A stretch of 64,000 nucleotides of DNA, from assembly GCA_964007475.1 (NCBI GenBank), contig OZ023275.1, positions 4,836,001-4,900,000 of the forward strand, written 5' to 3'. The translations under genes and the position numbers were made by a program. The stretch comes from Hybos culiciformis. Taxonomy: Eukaryota; Arthropoda; Insecta; Diptera; Hybotidae. Below, piece after piece: positions 38,233 to 48,920 of this stretch (position 1 is the stretch's first letter; each line of letters begins with the position of its first letter). The notes beneath the pieces were generated by a model. That model worked only from the letters and a program-made list of their open reading frames with translations. It searched no databases and had not been told where the DNA came from.

Positions 38233-38940
38233 TTTTTTGCTTTAACGGTGTTTTAAAGTATTAAATGTAAGAGGATTCAGCACAATGAATAATATAATTT
38301 ATGATAAGAGAAATTATTTATTGATTGAAACTACCACTCATTGAATGACAATAAATTTAATGGGCAAATCAATGGAAGATTTTGATGCTGTACCACCTGT
38401 TAAATTAGTAGGATTTTTTTAATATTCAATACATGCTACTTGATAAAATGAAATTTAGTTAATAGATAAATATTATGTAGGTGGAAAGCAAAAATAAATA
38501 AATTAAGTAATAATTAAAAAAAAATATTTATAAGAACTATAGTAACTTCATATAAACCTAAATTTTGGGGAGAACAAATTTTCATAATAATTTTATGAAA
38601 ATTCAGGATGAAAGTATATATAGATTTAAATCCTCTCAAAAGAGTGAACATGTTTTGGAGGATACGTGACAAAACGAAGTATACATGTGAGGAAAGCGGG
38701 TGAACGCATAATGGGTATTCATGTATTTGTAAAATAAACAAACAATGCCAACATTTTTATTAAGGATTGAATGTATAAATAAATACGTAATATGTAAATA
38801 TAAAAATAAACATAAGCATATATATAAATATATATATCTATATAATATTTCCCATTGCGGCTTCTAAATACAAAGTTTATAATTCAGAACATAACATAGT
38901 TGTAAGATAATAAGAATCAAAGCCACAATTTATTCAATCA

Positions 38941-38942
<2 letters not shown>

Positions 38943-38998
<56 letters not shown>
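38943..38998. repeat. (TA)n microsatellite
   Basis: An almost pure TA run of about 50 bases with a single G near its start. Confidence 0.9.
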
Positions 38999-39003
<5 letters not shown>

Positions 39004-39949
39004 AAAATTTGTAAAAAAAAAAGTTGTGATAAAATTCATAACGTAAAAAATTTTTTACCTAAAAAATCTACATACATCCGATATTTTTTGTTGTTACCTA
39101 AAAACTACACAAATCGCATTTGTTTTCGTGACGTTTGAATTAAAATCAAGTCTTAATCAAGTTTAGTTTTCATTTTATTATTTTCATTAAATTACACTTA
39201 TTTTTACGCTTATTTTTGAGGTTTTCATAGTTTTCTTTAAAAACTATTTGAGGTATTTTGAGAATTAATTTTTTAAAACCATAAATAAATCCAACGTTAC
39301 TCCATTTGGAGTTTACTGATAATAATATTCTTCTTAATATATCAATATAAATTGAACAAAAATGAAGTCACCGATCTGGGTATTATATATTATTAATGTT
39401 TAAATGTTATTAATATATAATATAGCTAAATATAGATAAGAAGCAAAATTTAAATTTAAATGAATGAAATAAAATAAAATTGTTTTGAATGTATTTGTTT
39501 TAAAGGTATTTAAATACCATTAAAACAAAATCACTTCCCGCCAAAATTTTAATCTTAATAACTTTTTATAATTGAATTTTATTATATTTAATAATTTAAT
39601 ATTATATATGTATGTAATATTTGAATGGAAAATGTTACGAGTCCTTGTATCTGTATTTGAAGTCAGCATTAATATATAGATCCTTAATAGTCAATGAATT
39701 CAATTAAATTTAAGTATTTTTCGAATTTTTTGTTTTCTTTTTTGATAAATAGGAAAATTGTTGTTTATTTCTTTTTTTTTTCTTTTTTAGTTATATTGTA
39801 TACATATATCTAAAAAATGATTTTGGATGGAATTTTACCAGGCAGACGACTTTAATAAAGTCATTGCAAGTTTTGAATATTGAGATTTCGAGTTTGTTTG
39901 CTTTGTTAAATGTCATCTAATTATTAACATATTATTTCAATTAAATTAT

Positions 39950-39992
39950 TATTATTATCATTATTAATTATTATTATTATTATTATTATATA
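39950..39992. repeat. (ATT)n microsatellite, interrupted
   Basis: ATT units in two blocks separated by TCATTATTAATT. It lies in the gene-free DNA before the peptide cluster. Confidence 0.8.
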
Positions 39993-40451
39993 ATGGTGGT
40001 ATGTATGTATGCGGCAATCCAATTTTCAAACCAATGGTTTCACAGTTTTTAAATGTTATATATTTATTTCCTGTTTTTTTATATTCTTAAATCACATAAT
40101 TGATAAAATATACTTGACTTCACGTAGGTTTCAATTTACGATGTTTGAAACAGTTATTATTTTTTTGTATTCTTTGATGCTTCTCTTAATTTAATTAATT
40201 TGTTTACACATTTTTGGTAATTTAAACTAGTAAGTTCTTTGTTTCAGACATTTCAACCTAGACTAGGGAATTCTCTTATTAAAGAATAATTAATAATAAT
40301 TTTTTATTCATTTGAATTTTTTTTTTTATTAAAATTACCCATAATTTATATTTAAATTGAAAATAATTATTATATTGTTATAGATAAATATAATTGAAAT
40401 AATAGATATAAAATAGTGAGTCTATGACAAAAAAAAAGAAAGACAATATTA

Positions 40452-40545
40452 TGACGTACTTATATAATATATTCAATTATGAATCTATATGTCTTAATAT
40501 TTATATAAAAGGCCCATTGTATTATGCTAAATTATTTCAGTCTTT
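40452..40545 (+). promoter_or_regulatory. Core promoter of peptide copy 1
   Basis: TGACGTA at 40452-40458, then TATATAAAA with its TATAAAA at 40504, then a TTCAGTC initiator with the A at 40539. The order and spacing recur in copies 4, 6 and 9. The start codon would be about 204 bases downstream. Confidence 0.6.
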
Positions 40546-40742
40546 TCAAAATACTTAAGTGAACATAATTGAGGATTTATAAAAAAATATATATAACAGT
40601 TTATATTAGAATGAAGTGTTATAGAAAAAAAAAACTTTAGATAAAAATTATTTTAAAAAAATTAATATAACAACCAAATTAAAGATTAAACTTATTCAAT
40701 AAATCTATATAAAGAAGACATCAATAAAAATAAACAGCAGCA

Positions 40743-40880
40743 ATGAATCTAATAAACGTCTTTCGAATTTTCTTAACTATAATTTTCATCATGACACTAT
40801 CAACAGGAGTGAACTCATTATCGATTTCGTCGACACGTCCTAAATCAAGGAGAGGAAATTCCAATAACATGATCTTGTAA
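40743..40880 (+). CDS. Small secreted basic peptide, cluster copy 1 (both cysteines lost)
   Basis: A 45-residue pre-peptide. Residues 1-25 (MNLINVFRIFLTIIFIMTLS then TGVNS) form a signal peptide with a likely cut after NS. The mature end is about 20 residues and Arg/Lys/Ser-rich (STRPKSRRGNSNNMIL). It aligns closely with copy 6, but the two cysteines of that copy are here Pro and Ser, so the disulfide loop cannot form. The ATG has the CAGCA leader shared by the family. A decayed copy follows 12 bases after the stop in the same frame. Family function is unknown; see copy 6. Confidence 0.65.
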   Translation: MNLINVFRIFLTIIFIMTLSTGVNSLSISSTRPKSRRGNSNNMIL

Positions 40881-40892
40881 TAAACAACAAGA

Positions 40893-41003
40893 ATGAAAAT
40901 AGTAAATGTATTTAGAGTTTCCTTAACAATCAAATTGACCCTATCAATGAATGTGAGTTCCCGACCAATTTCGTCAATACTCAATAAGAAGAAATTGCAA
41001 TAA
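40893..41003 (+). pseudogene. Decayed peptide copy 2
   Basis: It starts 12 bases after copy 1 ends and in the same frame. The signal region is damaged by charged residues (TIKLTLSM), and the frame is shifted before the Arg-rich end, so the AAGAAGAAATTGCAATAAC stretch is read out of frame and stops early at 36 residues. The nucleotide match to the family continues through this break, which marks it as a relic. Confidence 0.6.
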
Positions 41004-41065
41004 CATGAGTATTTATTGAAATAAAGATGTTTGATTATAAAATAATTATTATACATAATTAATTA

Positions 41066-41354
41066 TAGGCCTTCTCCCTGAAAAAAAATTTAAGAATTTT
41101 GAAGTTCATGCATTTGTTGTGAATTTCAAATACACGCCTCAGAACGTGTATTTGAAATTCATGAATATGAAATATCATTACTGTCAAAATAAAAAAAAAG
41201 CAAACTAAATAAACTGAAATTTTAGAAATATTTTAAAAATTAAAAAAAAAAAGTAAAAAAATTTGCTCCCGAAAACTTTTTTTGACATTAAATTACACTA
41301 ACAAAATACATTGGGAATTTCAAATTCTTAAATTTTTTTCAGGAAGAAGGCCTT
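41066..41354. mobile_element. Foldback MITE with 30+ bp inverted ends and an inner hairpin
   Basis: The left end TAGGCCTTCTCCCTGAAAAA (41066) matches the reverse complement of the right end (41322-41354) over about 35 bp with few differences. Inside, GAATTTCAAATACACG and its exact reverse complement flank an 8-base spacer (41121-41160). There is no open frame. A partial relative lies near 47270-47410. Confidence 0.75.
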
Positions 41355-42489
41355 ATATGTTTTGAAATAAAATTTAACTGATTTATTGATAATAATTTAT
41401 AAAATTTGATTTCTTTATTTTAAGAAATTTATTTCGCATACTCTCAAATACTTTCTAAAGCTTTGATTTGGAAAAAAGTAAATGATATTGCGAATAAGTT
41501 GAAAAAAATTAACCCTTGTCACAGATAAAATAAAGATGACTTAATTTTATGACTTTCATTGAGAGAGATAATAACGACATATGTATACCGTTTAACAATA
41601 ACAATATATTTCTAATCGCTACTGCCATAATTCTGATAATAAATTTACCAAAATATCTTTTTTTTTCTCTGTTTTTTTTAAATTTCTTTTTTCGTGGCTT
41701 TGCTCTTCTATCTATTTACATAAATATATTTTAATTCAATTATTACATGTGTATATTGATATTGCTATAATGTTTGGGATGACTCGTATAAAAAATACAC
41801 GAAGTTATTATAGCAGAAAAAAAAAAAAAAAAACAGATGGCATATTTTTAAAAAAAATTTTTTGATGCCTAATTATCAATAATATAAAATAATGTAAAAT
41901 AATATAAAATAAGATAAATAGACATAAAAACCAAATAGAATAGAAAATAGATTAACTAGGGATTTCGAAATAGGGACATTAGTTATTAGAAAAAAAAAAA
42001 AAAAAACATGTGTCTAGCTTTAAGATTAAAAAAAAAATAAAATTGTGAAATAAAAGGAAAATAAATAAAGCAGAATTCAAAATAAAAAAAAAAATTATTA
42101 TAGCAGAAGGCATCATTATTTTTTTTCATATACATACTAATATTAGATTAAATTTTAAGGAATTGTTGTCTATTCTATTCTTATTTAAATCTCTCACTCA
42201 CATTATAGTAGTATTATAGCAATTTTTTTTTTAAATAGTTTAAATTTTCATCTGATGTGGTTATCTTCCTCACTTATTCAAAGTATTTGAACAGGTATTA
42301 ACGTTGTTCATAAATTGAAAATAAAAATAAAAATATTCAAGTCATAAATTATATAAATTATATATGTAAAAAAAAAAGTGAAAAAAGAAAGAAGCTTTGA
42401 ATAAAATCGAAATAAAGTAAAATAATTGTTAATAAATTATTTAAAAAGCAATAATCCTGTATAAAGGAAGAAAACAATAAACAGCAACA

Positions 42490-42630
42490 ATGAATCTAAC
42501 CAACGTTTTCTTAACAATCATTTTCATCATTATATTATTAACTGATGTTGTCAACTCTATGGCAATTTCGTCAACATATTGTAAATTCTCAACAAGAAGA
42601 AGAAAATGCAAAAATATGATTTTATTATAG
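42490..42630 (+). CDS. Small secreted basic two-Cys peptide, cluster copy 3
   Basis: A 46-residue pre-peptide. The signal peptide lacks the RIF triplet present at positions 8-10 of its relatives (MNLTNVF-LTIIFIIILL). The mature end holds TYCKFSTRRRKCKNMILL, with a C-x8-C loop rich in Arg, the widest in the family. It shares the NMIL tail with copies 1 and 4. I could not find a clean TATA/initiator pair upstream; CCTCACTT near 42270 may be a worn initiator. It could be weakly expressed. Confidence 0.7.
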   Translation: MNLTNVFLTIIFIIILLTDVVNSMAISSTYCKFSTRRRKCKNMILL

Positions 42631-44745
42631 CATAAAAAATAAACATTGTTATTTTTGAAATTGAAGCCAACCGAGCAGGATGATGTCATAATTTCAAAAT
42701 TAAAAAAAAAAAAAATTCGCTATAAAAAATTGATGAAAAAATTAAATTTAAAAAAAAAAATTCCAAAATTTAAAAAAACATTTATCAGGTTTTTAAATTT
42801 TTCCTAAAAATATCTCATTTTATAATATGAAAAATAATTATTATAATTCTTAGTTGTAAAGGCTAGGTTAAGTCTAAAACTCTATATGTATGAAATTGTA
42901 AAATTGTAAAAAAATAAAATTCTCAAAAATAAAATTAAGTAATTAACTTATTCCTATAGGTTAGGTTAGACATTATTTAATAATTATAAAAAAAATGTGA
43001 ATATTTAAAAATGTATAAGAAATTAAAATAAATGTATGTAGAGTATAAATCTGAATTAAAAAAAAATATATATTTTTAATATATATATATTTGTGGTGAA
43101 AATTTAACATTTTAATTCCCATTTCAATAAAAAAAATATGTTTATTTTGTGTATAGATGATATCACAATTATATTTATTTTAATTTCTTGTCTTGAATTA
43201 AATATTATAATAAATATAATTTGAATTCTCCTTATCATCTGTTGGATATAACTAAATACTTATTTGATTATAAAATAACTATGTATGAATTTGTAAGTTT
43301 TAATTATAATTTTTAGATTAAATTAAACTTTCGATTACATGAAAATGAGAATATAAATAAAAATTTTGGAAAAAAAATAGATAAAGTTGATTTTATTATT
43401 CCTGTTTGTTTCTTTTTTTCATTACAAACCTTCTTGTAATTTTAGACGGGAGTTGGATGTAAATCAGTCAAAAATTAAGATCCTTGTAATGAATAGGAAA
43501 AAAGAATATTAGATCATATTGAAATTAATGGACTCCGATTAAAAAAAATAAAAAAAAGGTTAAAATTATGATATAACTGTTTACAGACTCAAAGTTAAAG
43601 TTGCCTTTTATTTCGCAATTATTTGAATCAGTTACAAATAAAATATCTTTTCTAGCTGAAAATAAGCTTAATTAAATTATATGTCATGGTTGAAACTTAG
43701 CACTTTTTAATAATATAATTATTTTTATAATAATACTATTGAGAATGGAACACAAACAAAAAATATATTTCTCTTAGACTTTATTCTATTACATCCTATA
43801 CATAACCGTAAGTATGAAAACTGATAAACTTTTAACACAAAGTCATATCTTTGTAAAATCAATAAAAAATCAAATATTCATTATTTTATTTGCTAATGTT
43901 TTAATTAATTAAAATAAATTTGCTAATCTCTTTTTAGTGATATAAAAATTTGCAGTAAAATAAATTCATAAAATAACACATAAGTTCAAAGTCTGAAAAT
44001 ATGATTTTGCAATGGTGGTTATTTATATTGTAATGAAATCATCAAATTTGAGAAAGTTTAATTAAATTTAAGACAATTCTTTAATTAAATATTATTTCTT
44101 ATGAAATTATTTGTAAAAATATTGTTATTGTTATATTCAGTCTCAAAAACTTTTTTTTTTCATATAAATTTTCTACACGATTAAATTAAATGCGGTTTCG
44201 TTTTGTATTATTGTGTGTTATATTCTGAATTAGAAATAGTTTATTTAGAAGTCGGAATCGGAAGTATTTATTGTACGCATATGCATAGATGATTTATGAT
44301 ACAAATAATTTATTTCAAACACTCAATAATACTTTTCTATTCTATTATTTCTATTATTTATTATAAACTGTGGTATTGGGTTTTGCTTTATACAAATATA
44401 GCTAGTTAGATTATTAAATAATAAAACTATACATTATTTGTAACTAACATTCACAAATATTTATATCATTCTTTCATTCATAATAATCACACTTTTTAAG
44501 ATAATCATTAAAAAAAATCTTCTCGATATGAGAATTTGATGTTATATTCAGATTCAATTTCAATTTTAATTTATTTATTTCTCAATTCTTATATGTACTT
44601 AGAAGCATTACAATTTCTTATATGTACTTAGAAGTTTAGATTCTAAATTGATCCGTACAGCTATAATATTTTTTCTTACTATTTAAGATTACTACATTTT
44701 TTCTAAGGAAAATTTGAAAAAAAAAACCTTATTTACTTAATTATA
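42631..44745. other. Spacer within the peptide cluster
   Basis: AT-rich DNA. It contains one copy of the conserved CGGAATCGGAAGTA element (44226-44270) and a TTCTTATATGTACTTAGAAG duplication near 44585-44633. No gene supported. Confidence 0.45.
44226..44270. repeat. Conserved cluster spacer element, copy a
   Basis: GAATTAGAAAT, about 15 bases, then TCGGAATCGGAAGTATTTAT. It recurs at 48869-48920, 53631-53700 and 54141-54190, each time between two peptide genes. Role unknown. Confidence 0.65.
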
Positions 44746-44753
44746 TTCAGATT

Positions 44754-45541
44754 CAGGCCCTGAGAGAGCTTCAATGAGGCCCGGGCCCAAAATTTTTTGG
44801 GGGCCCTATACCCTTCAATTTATTTTAATCTTAAAAGAAAATCCAAAAAATTATGTAAAATAATATAAAAATAAAATAATTTTAAAAAGGCCTCGCTTTA
44901 GAATTGGCAAATTCCTTAATAATTTTGGGAAAAATCAAGTTTTCGTGTATAGTCACAATTTATATTTAGATTTGAGAAAACATTTAGTCTTTCTGGAAAC
45001 ATTGGCGATCTGTTAAAAATGTATATTCTCTTCAAGGTACTAAAGCTTCTTTCAGCGAAAGCAACGGTTCGACTCGAAAATATTCTAATTGACAAATTTG
45101 GAAACCGCTGTATTAAATTCGCTTCAAGAATTTTTTTTTATTAAATTTTCAGGTAATGGATCTATGTCAAAGTTACTTCTATAAATATTCTTTAAAAAAA
45201 TTTATATTCATCAATTATTTCAATAGAAATTTCCTTTGAGTATTTTTCTAACAACCGATTCGATGAAACTTTTATTTCTTTCTCAGATATAATCTTCAAA
45301 TAACCAAATAACTTTAATTAAGTTGCAATTTTCATGCAATGATTTAAATTGCCTTGATAATCCAGATATTTCAGAATCAATAACACAGAATACAAGAACT
45401 TTTTTCTGCTATGTGAATAAATTTTAACCGATTTTTTAATAGAAAGCTACAAATTTGCTGATTTTTTTTTTAAATTGGGGGCCCCAAAAATCGGGGGCCC
45501 ATGCCATATGGCCCTGCTGACCCCCCCTCTATCTGGGCCTG
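44754..45541 (-). mobile_element. hAT-family DNA transposon relic with 8-bp target duplication
   Basis: The element starts CAGGCCCTGAGAGAG and ends with the inverted CAGGCCCAGATAGAG, and is flanked on both sides by TTCAGATT (44746-44753 and 45542-45549). Near 44960-45080 the minus strand reads FAERSFSTLKRIYIFNRS and then PERLNVFSNL, matching the AERSFSKLK...ERLS block at the C-terminal end of hAT/ZMYM-like transposases. At 788 bp it is internally deleted and cannot encode a full transposase. Confidence 0.85.
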
Positions 45542-45628
45542 TTCAGATTAATTTATTTAATTTACTTAATACTTGTTTTTATATTAATCATAATTTCATA
45601 TTTTTCAGATTTTTGGTAATTTAAAATA

Positions 45629-46180
45629 CAGTCTTCCCCCGAACATAGGGAGAGCCGTTCTAATCGAGTTTGTTGAAAAAATGAACCTTTTTCAAAAACA
45701 TTGATTTTTTTTTCGAATAAAGAGCACACTCAAATATAACGCTTGCATTATATTCGATTCTTTTAATATATTTATGTAACTAATAATAAATAAAAAAAAA
45801 ACTATGTGAGAAATTTCAAGGCTTTTTTATTTCTTGGCTTTATATTTCTTAGCTTTATTTAGTTATGTATATTTTAAATAAATTTAAAATTCCAAGCCAA
45901 AATGTTCTTTATGCTGAACAATATGAATATTGTTTGCTGGTGTTACATCATAAATATAACTTGAGATTTCACATGCTTCCTTACCTAATGTTGTAACTCT
46001 AATTTTCCACTGCAATAAGGTAGAAACAGATTATTTTTATATGTATTTCTAAAGTAAATAATTTTTTTTTTTTTTATTTAGATAGAAATTTTATTTTATA
46101 GAAATAAGAGTAAAATTAAAATAGAGTGCGCGCATTTTATTCCAATAAAACGCGAGTGTATTATATTCGGGGAACCGAAC
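45629..46180. mobile_element. pogo/Tigger-like DNA element relic
   Basis: After TA, the left end reads CAGTCTTCCCCCGAACATAG. The right side near 46161-46175 reads TTATATTCGGGGAAC, close to the reverse complement of such ends, with CGCGAGTGTATTATATTCGG just inside. The right terminus has decayed. It encloses a protein-like minus-strand segment (listed separately). Class assignment rests on the end sequence only. Confidence 0.5.
45884..46009 (-). other. Protein-like 3' exon fragment inside the pogo-like relic
   Basis: On the minus strand a 41-residue segment reads WKIRVTTLGKEACEISSYIY, then DVTPANNIHIVQHKEHFGLE and F before a stop. Directly upstream is a good splice acceptor (CTACCTTATTGCAG). 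Composition is protein-like and unlike the AT-driven chance frames. It may be the end of a transposase or a captured host exon. No partner exon found. Confidence 0.4.
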
Positions 46181-46270
46181 AAGCAAATTACTTTTTCAAA
46201 GAAATATAATTAAAATAATAATAAAATAGTGAATCTATGTATAACAAAAAAAAAGGGCTATGACTAATTA

Positions 46271-46380
46271 TGACGTAGTTATATATTAATATTTATGAAT
46301 AAAAGTTATGAGGCTTTATTATTTAATTTTTAATATTTATATAAAAAAATTGAATATCTGCTAAATTATTTCAGTCTTCT
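46271..46380 (+). promoter_or_regulatory. Core promoter of peptide copy 4
   Basis: TGACGTAGTTATAT at 46271, TATATAAAA with TATAAAA at 46340, and TTCAGTC with the A at 46373, 33 bases on. It resembles copy 1 from TGACGTA through the CTCAAAATACTTGAATGAAC leader. Confidence 0.6.
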
Positions 46381-46600
46381 CAAAATACTTGAATGAACAT
46401 AACTGGAAATTAAAAAACACAATTGTGCATTTATAAAAAATTCAAGTGTTATAAAAAAAACATAAGTTAAAAAATTATTTCATAATTATAATTATAAAAG
46501 AATAATTGATTAAAAAAATAAATTATTTTTGAGTAATAAAATTATAAATATTCAATAAATCTATAAAGAGATTATAAACAAACAAAGATAAACAGTAGCA

Positions 46601-46759
46601 ATGGATCTAATTAGTGTATTTCGAATTTTCTTAATAATAATTTTCATTGTGACACTATCAACTGATGTCACATCATTAGCAATTGCGACAAATGGCTGTA
46701 AAAACAGAAGAAGAAACAAATGCAGTAACATGATCTTGCAACAACAAAAATTGATTTAA
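46601..46759 (+). CDS. Small secreted basic two-Cys peptide, cluster copy 4
   Basis: A 52-residue pre-peptide. The signal peptide (MDLISVFRIFLIIIFIVTLS, then TDVTS) is followed by a mature end with NGCKNRRRNKCSNMIL and a QQQKLI tail. The loop is C-x7-C with three consecutive Arg. CxxRR...KC is the arrangement most like the C-terminal loop of thanatin. Degraded fragments of one or two further copies follow within 10-180 bases. The promoter is about 228 bases upstream. Role inferred only from family layout. Confidence 0.75.
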   Translation: MDLISVFRIFLIIIFIVTLSTDVTSLAIATNGCKNRRRNKCSNMILQQQKLI

Positions 46760-46762
46760 TCA

Positions 46763-46939
46763 TCAAATTTCTTAACAATCATTTGGGACTCTATCAGCTT
46801 GACATGTAGCTATATTTCGTCAACAGTCTTTAAATAATCAAGTAGAAAATACAATCATCATCTTATAATAAAGCACAATCGCTATTAATTGATGTGAATT
46901 CGTAAATACTCAAGAAGAAGAAAAAGCAATAACATGAAA
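46763..46939 (+). pseudogene. Two relic fragments of the peptide family (copy 5 region)
   Basis: 46763-46870 matches most of the family coding sequence (TTTCTTAACAATCATTT, then a damaged loop) but has lost the ATG and the frame. 46884-46939 matches only the second half (GTAAATACTCAAGAAGAAGA, then GCAATAACATGA). Neither can encode the peptide. Confidence 0.55.
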
Positions 46940-48197
46940 TTAAACAAAAAAGGTATTCGATTATACAATATAATTATTGTAATGCTTCGAAATAAAGTTG
47001 AACTAAATTGATAATAATTTATAAAATCTAAAATGTAAATAAAAAATTTCAAAAATAAAATAAAATATTTTCTTTTAGTTAAGTTTAGAAATTTTATTTT
47101 CATGGAAAAAATTAAACATTTTTTTGCAATGTTTTGGCAATAAAGTCAAATAGGAATCTGTTTTGACAAAAGCAAAAAGAATTTGTACTATATAAAAATT
47201 GATAAATTTTTTATGATTTAACAATTCTAAGGCAAATTCGAAAAACAGATATTACACATTAGGCGTTTACCCGAAAAAAGAAAAAAAAATTAATTTCTGA
47301 AATTCGCTTCTGGTCTGAGGCGAGGGTTAGAAATTCACAACAGCAAATAAATTCTCATCAACAAAATGCATTGGAAATTTGAAATTTTTTTCCGTTGAAG
47401 GCACATTATGATTTAAGGAACACCGACATAAAATTCAAGTCCCCTACATAAAATAAAAACTAAAATCAATTCAATTCATCTCGTAACTAGGCATAAAAAT
47501 CATAATGCGTTGTTTATAGCTACCACAGTAAAGTAATTTTTGGAGGAATGTTCCGGAAACCCATTCACAGCTAATTTTATCTGAAAGTAAAAAATCAACT
47601 GCAAAAAATATAAAAAAAAACAAAAAAAAATTTTTGACAGGAAAAGTATCGTAAAAAAATATTATGATAGGTAGGAAACGTAATGAAAAAGAAACAAAAA
47701 AATAATTTTGTGAAGTAATGAAATTTTTCAGATATCAAAAAAAAAAATAAATTCAATTTTCTCAATTATTTGAAAATATTTTTAAAAAAATTTTTTACGA
47801 AAAATAGATAAAATTAAGATCTTCATTTTATGTAAATTTGTTTAATTATAAATAGAAAAATAACATAGAAAAACGGTTTTTACGGTACCATTGTTTCAGT
47901 TAGGTCAATTAGCTATAAGCAACGCATAACAAGTGTATAAAATTATATGAAAACTCCGATTGAATGGTCTGTAAAATAGAATTAAAAACAGCAAAAACAT
48001 AATTTCATTATCCAATTCAATTTATTATATAATTAATGTTAAAATAAATTTTTACAAAAAAAAAATCGAATGATTTGAAATTAAAAATTTGTTTTAATTT
48101 ACAAATCAATTTTTAATTTTTCAGTTAATCAAATTTTCAGTAAAATTTTTTTGTTATGATTCTTGTTTTGTTTTAGATTTTGTTTTGTTTTTTAAAC

Positions 48198-48362
48198 ATT
48201 ATATAAGACGGCTTAATATTAATGTCATAGGTGCGAAGGATAAAGAGTAAAATCAAGAGCAAAACAGTTGTGTTGTAAATGAGAAATTGTTTTCTGATTA
48301 ATTAAAAAAGATCCCCAAAACCTAGTGTTACCGGAAGTGTTCATCCGTCTTATATATAATGT
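48198..48362. mobile_element. Short inverted-repeat element, about 165 bp
   Basis: ACATTATATAAGACGG at the left is mirrored by CCGTCTTATATATAATGT at the right with one or two bases of difference. A similar TTATATAAGACGG occurs at 29357-29369. The inside is less AT-rich than its flanks and has no frame. Confidence 0.5.
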
Positions 48363-48868
48363 AAAAAAATCGATTGAAGTGAAAACTCAAAATTGATTTG
48401 TAAAATAAAAAATGGATTAAAACAAATTTTTATTCAAAACAGAAGATTTTTTTTTATTGTAAAAATTATTTCAATTATTAAATTAGTTAGGTATTGGCTC
48501 CGTAGTAATTTTGAGTACAGGCTCTGCAGTATTGTGAGTCCTTGAAATGTATAATAAATGTATGATTTAAGGTTCAAGAAATTTCAAAATTCTAAAATAA
48601 TTAAGAATAGCGAAAAAATCAGCATAAAAAGATATACTATAAGCGTTGATAAAAAAACCCCTAAAACCATGTCTATACGTCACAAATAAAAATTATAATT
48701 TTCGATTAACAACAAATGACATAAAACCGACAATAAGTAATTTTTATGGAAATAATGAATTTCTTAACTGTACGTTATATCTTAAATACTTTTTTCATGT
48801 TAATTTTCTAATACAGTAACCATAACCACCATCAATTGTGGTTCATTTTTATAATTTTATTATATTTT

Positions 48869-48920
48869 CTGAATTAGAAATTCTTTACTCAGAAGTCGGA
48901 ATCGGAAGTATTTATAATGG
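48869..48920. repeat. Conserved cluster spacer element, copy b
   Basis: CTGAATTAGAAATTC, then AGAAGTCGGAATCGGAAGTA. Followed, as in copies c and d, by a TTTACGCTAGAAA segment and a TTCATTCATAAAAATTGT segment. Confidence 0.65.

Noticed and set aside
41549..41734. 61-codon frame after the copy 1/2 pair
   Set aside because: Low-complexity Phe/Ile/Leu translation with no family match and no signal at its end.
42955..42972. GGTTAGGTTAG as interstitial insect telomere repeat (TTAGG)n
   Set aside because: Only about two units; too short to mean anything.
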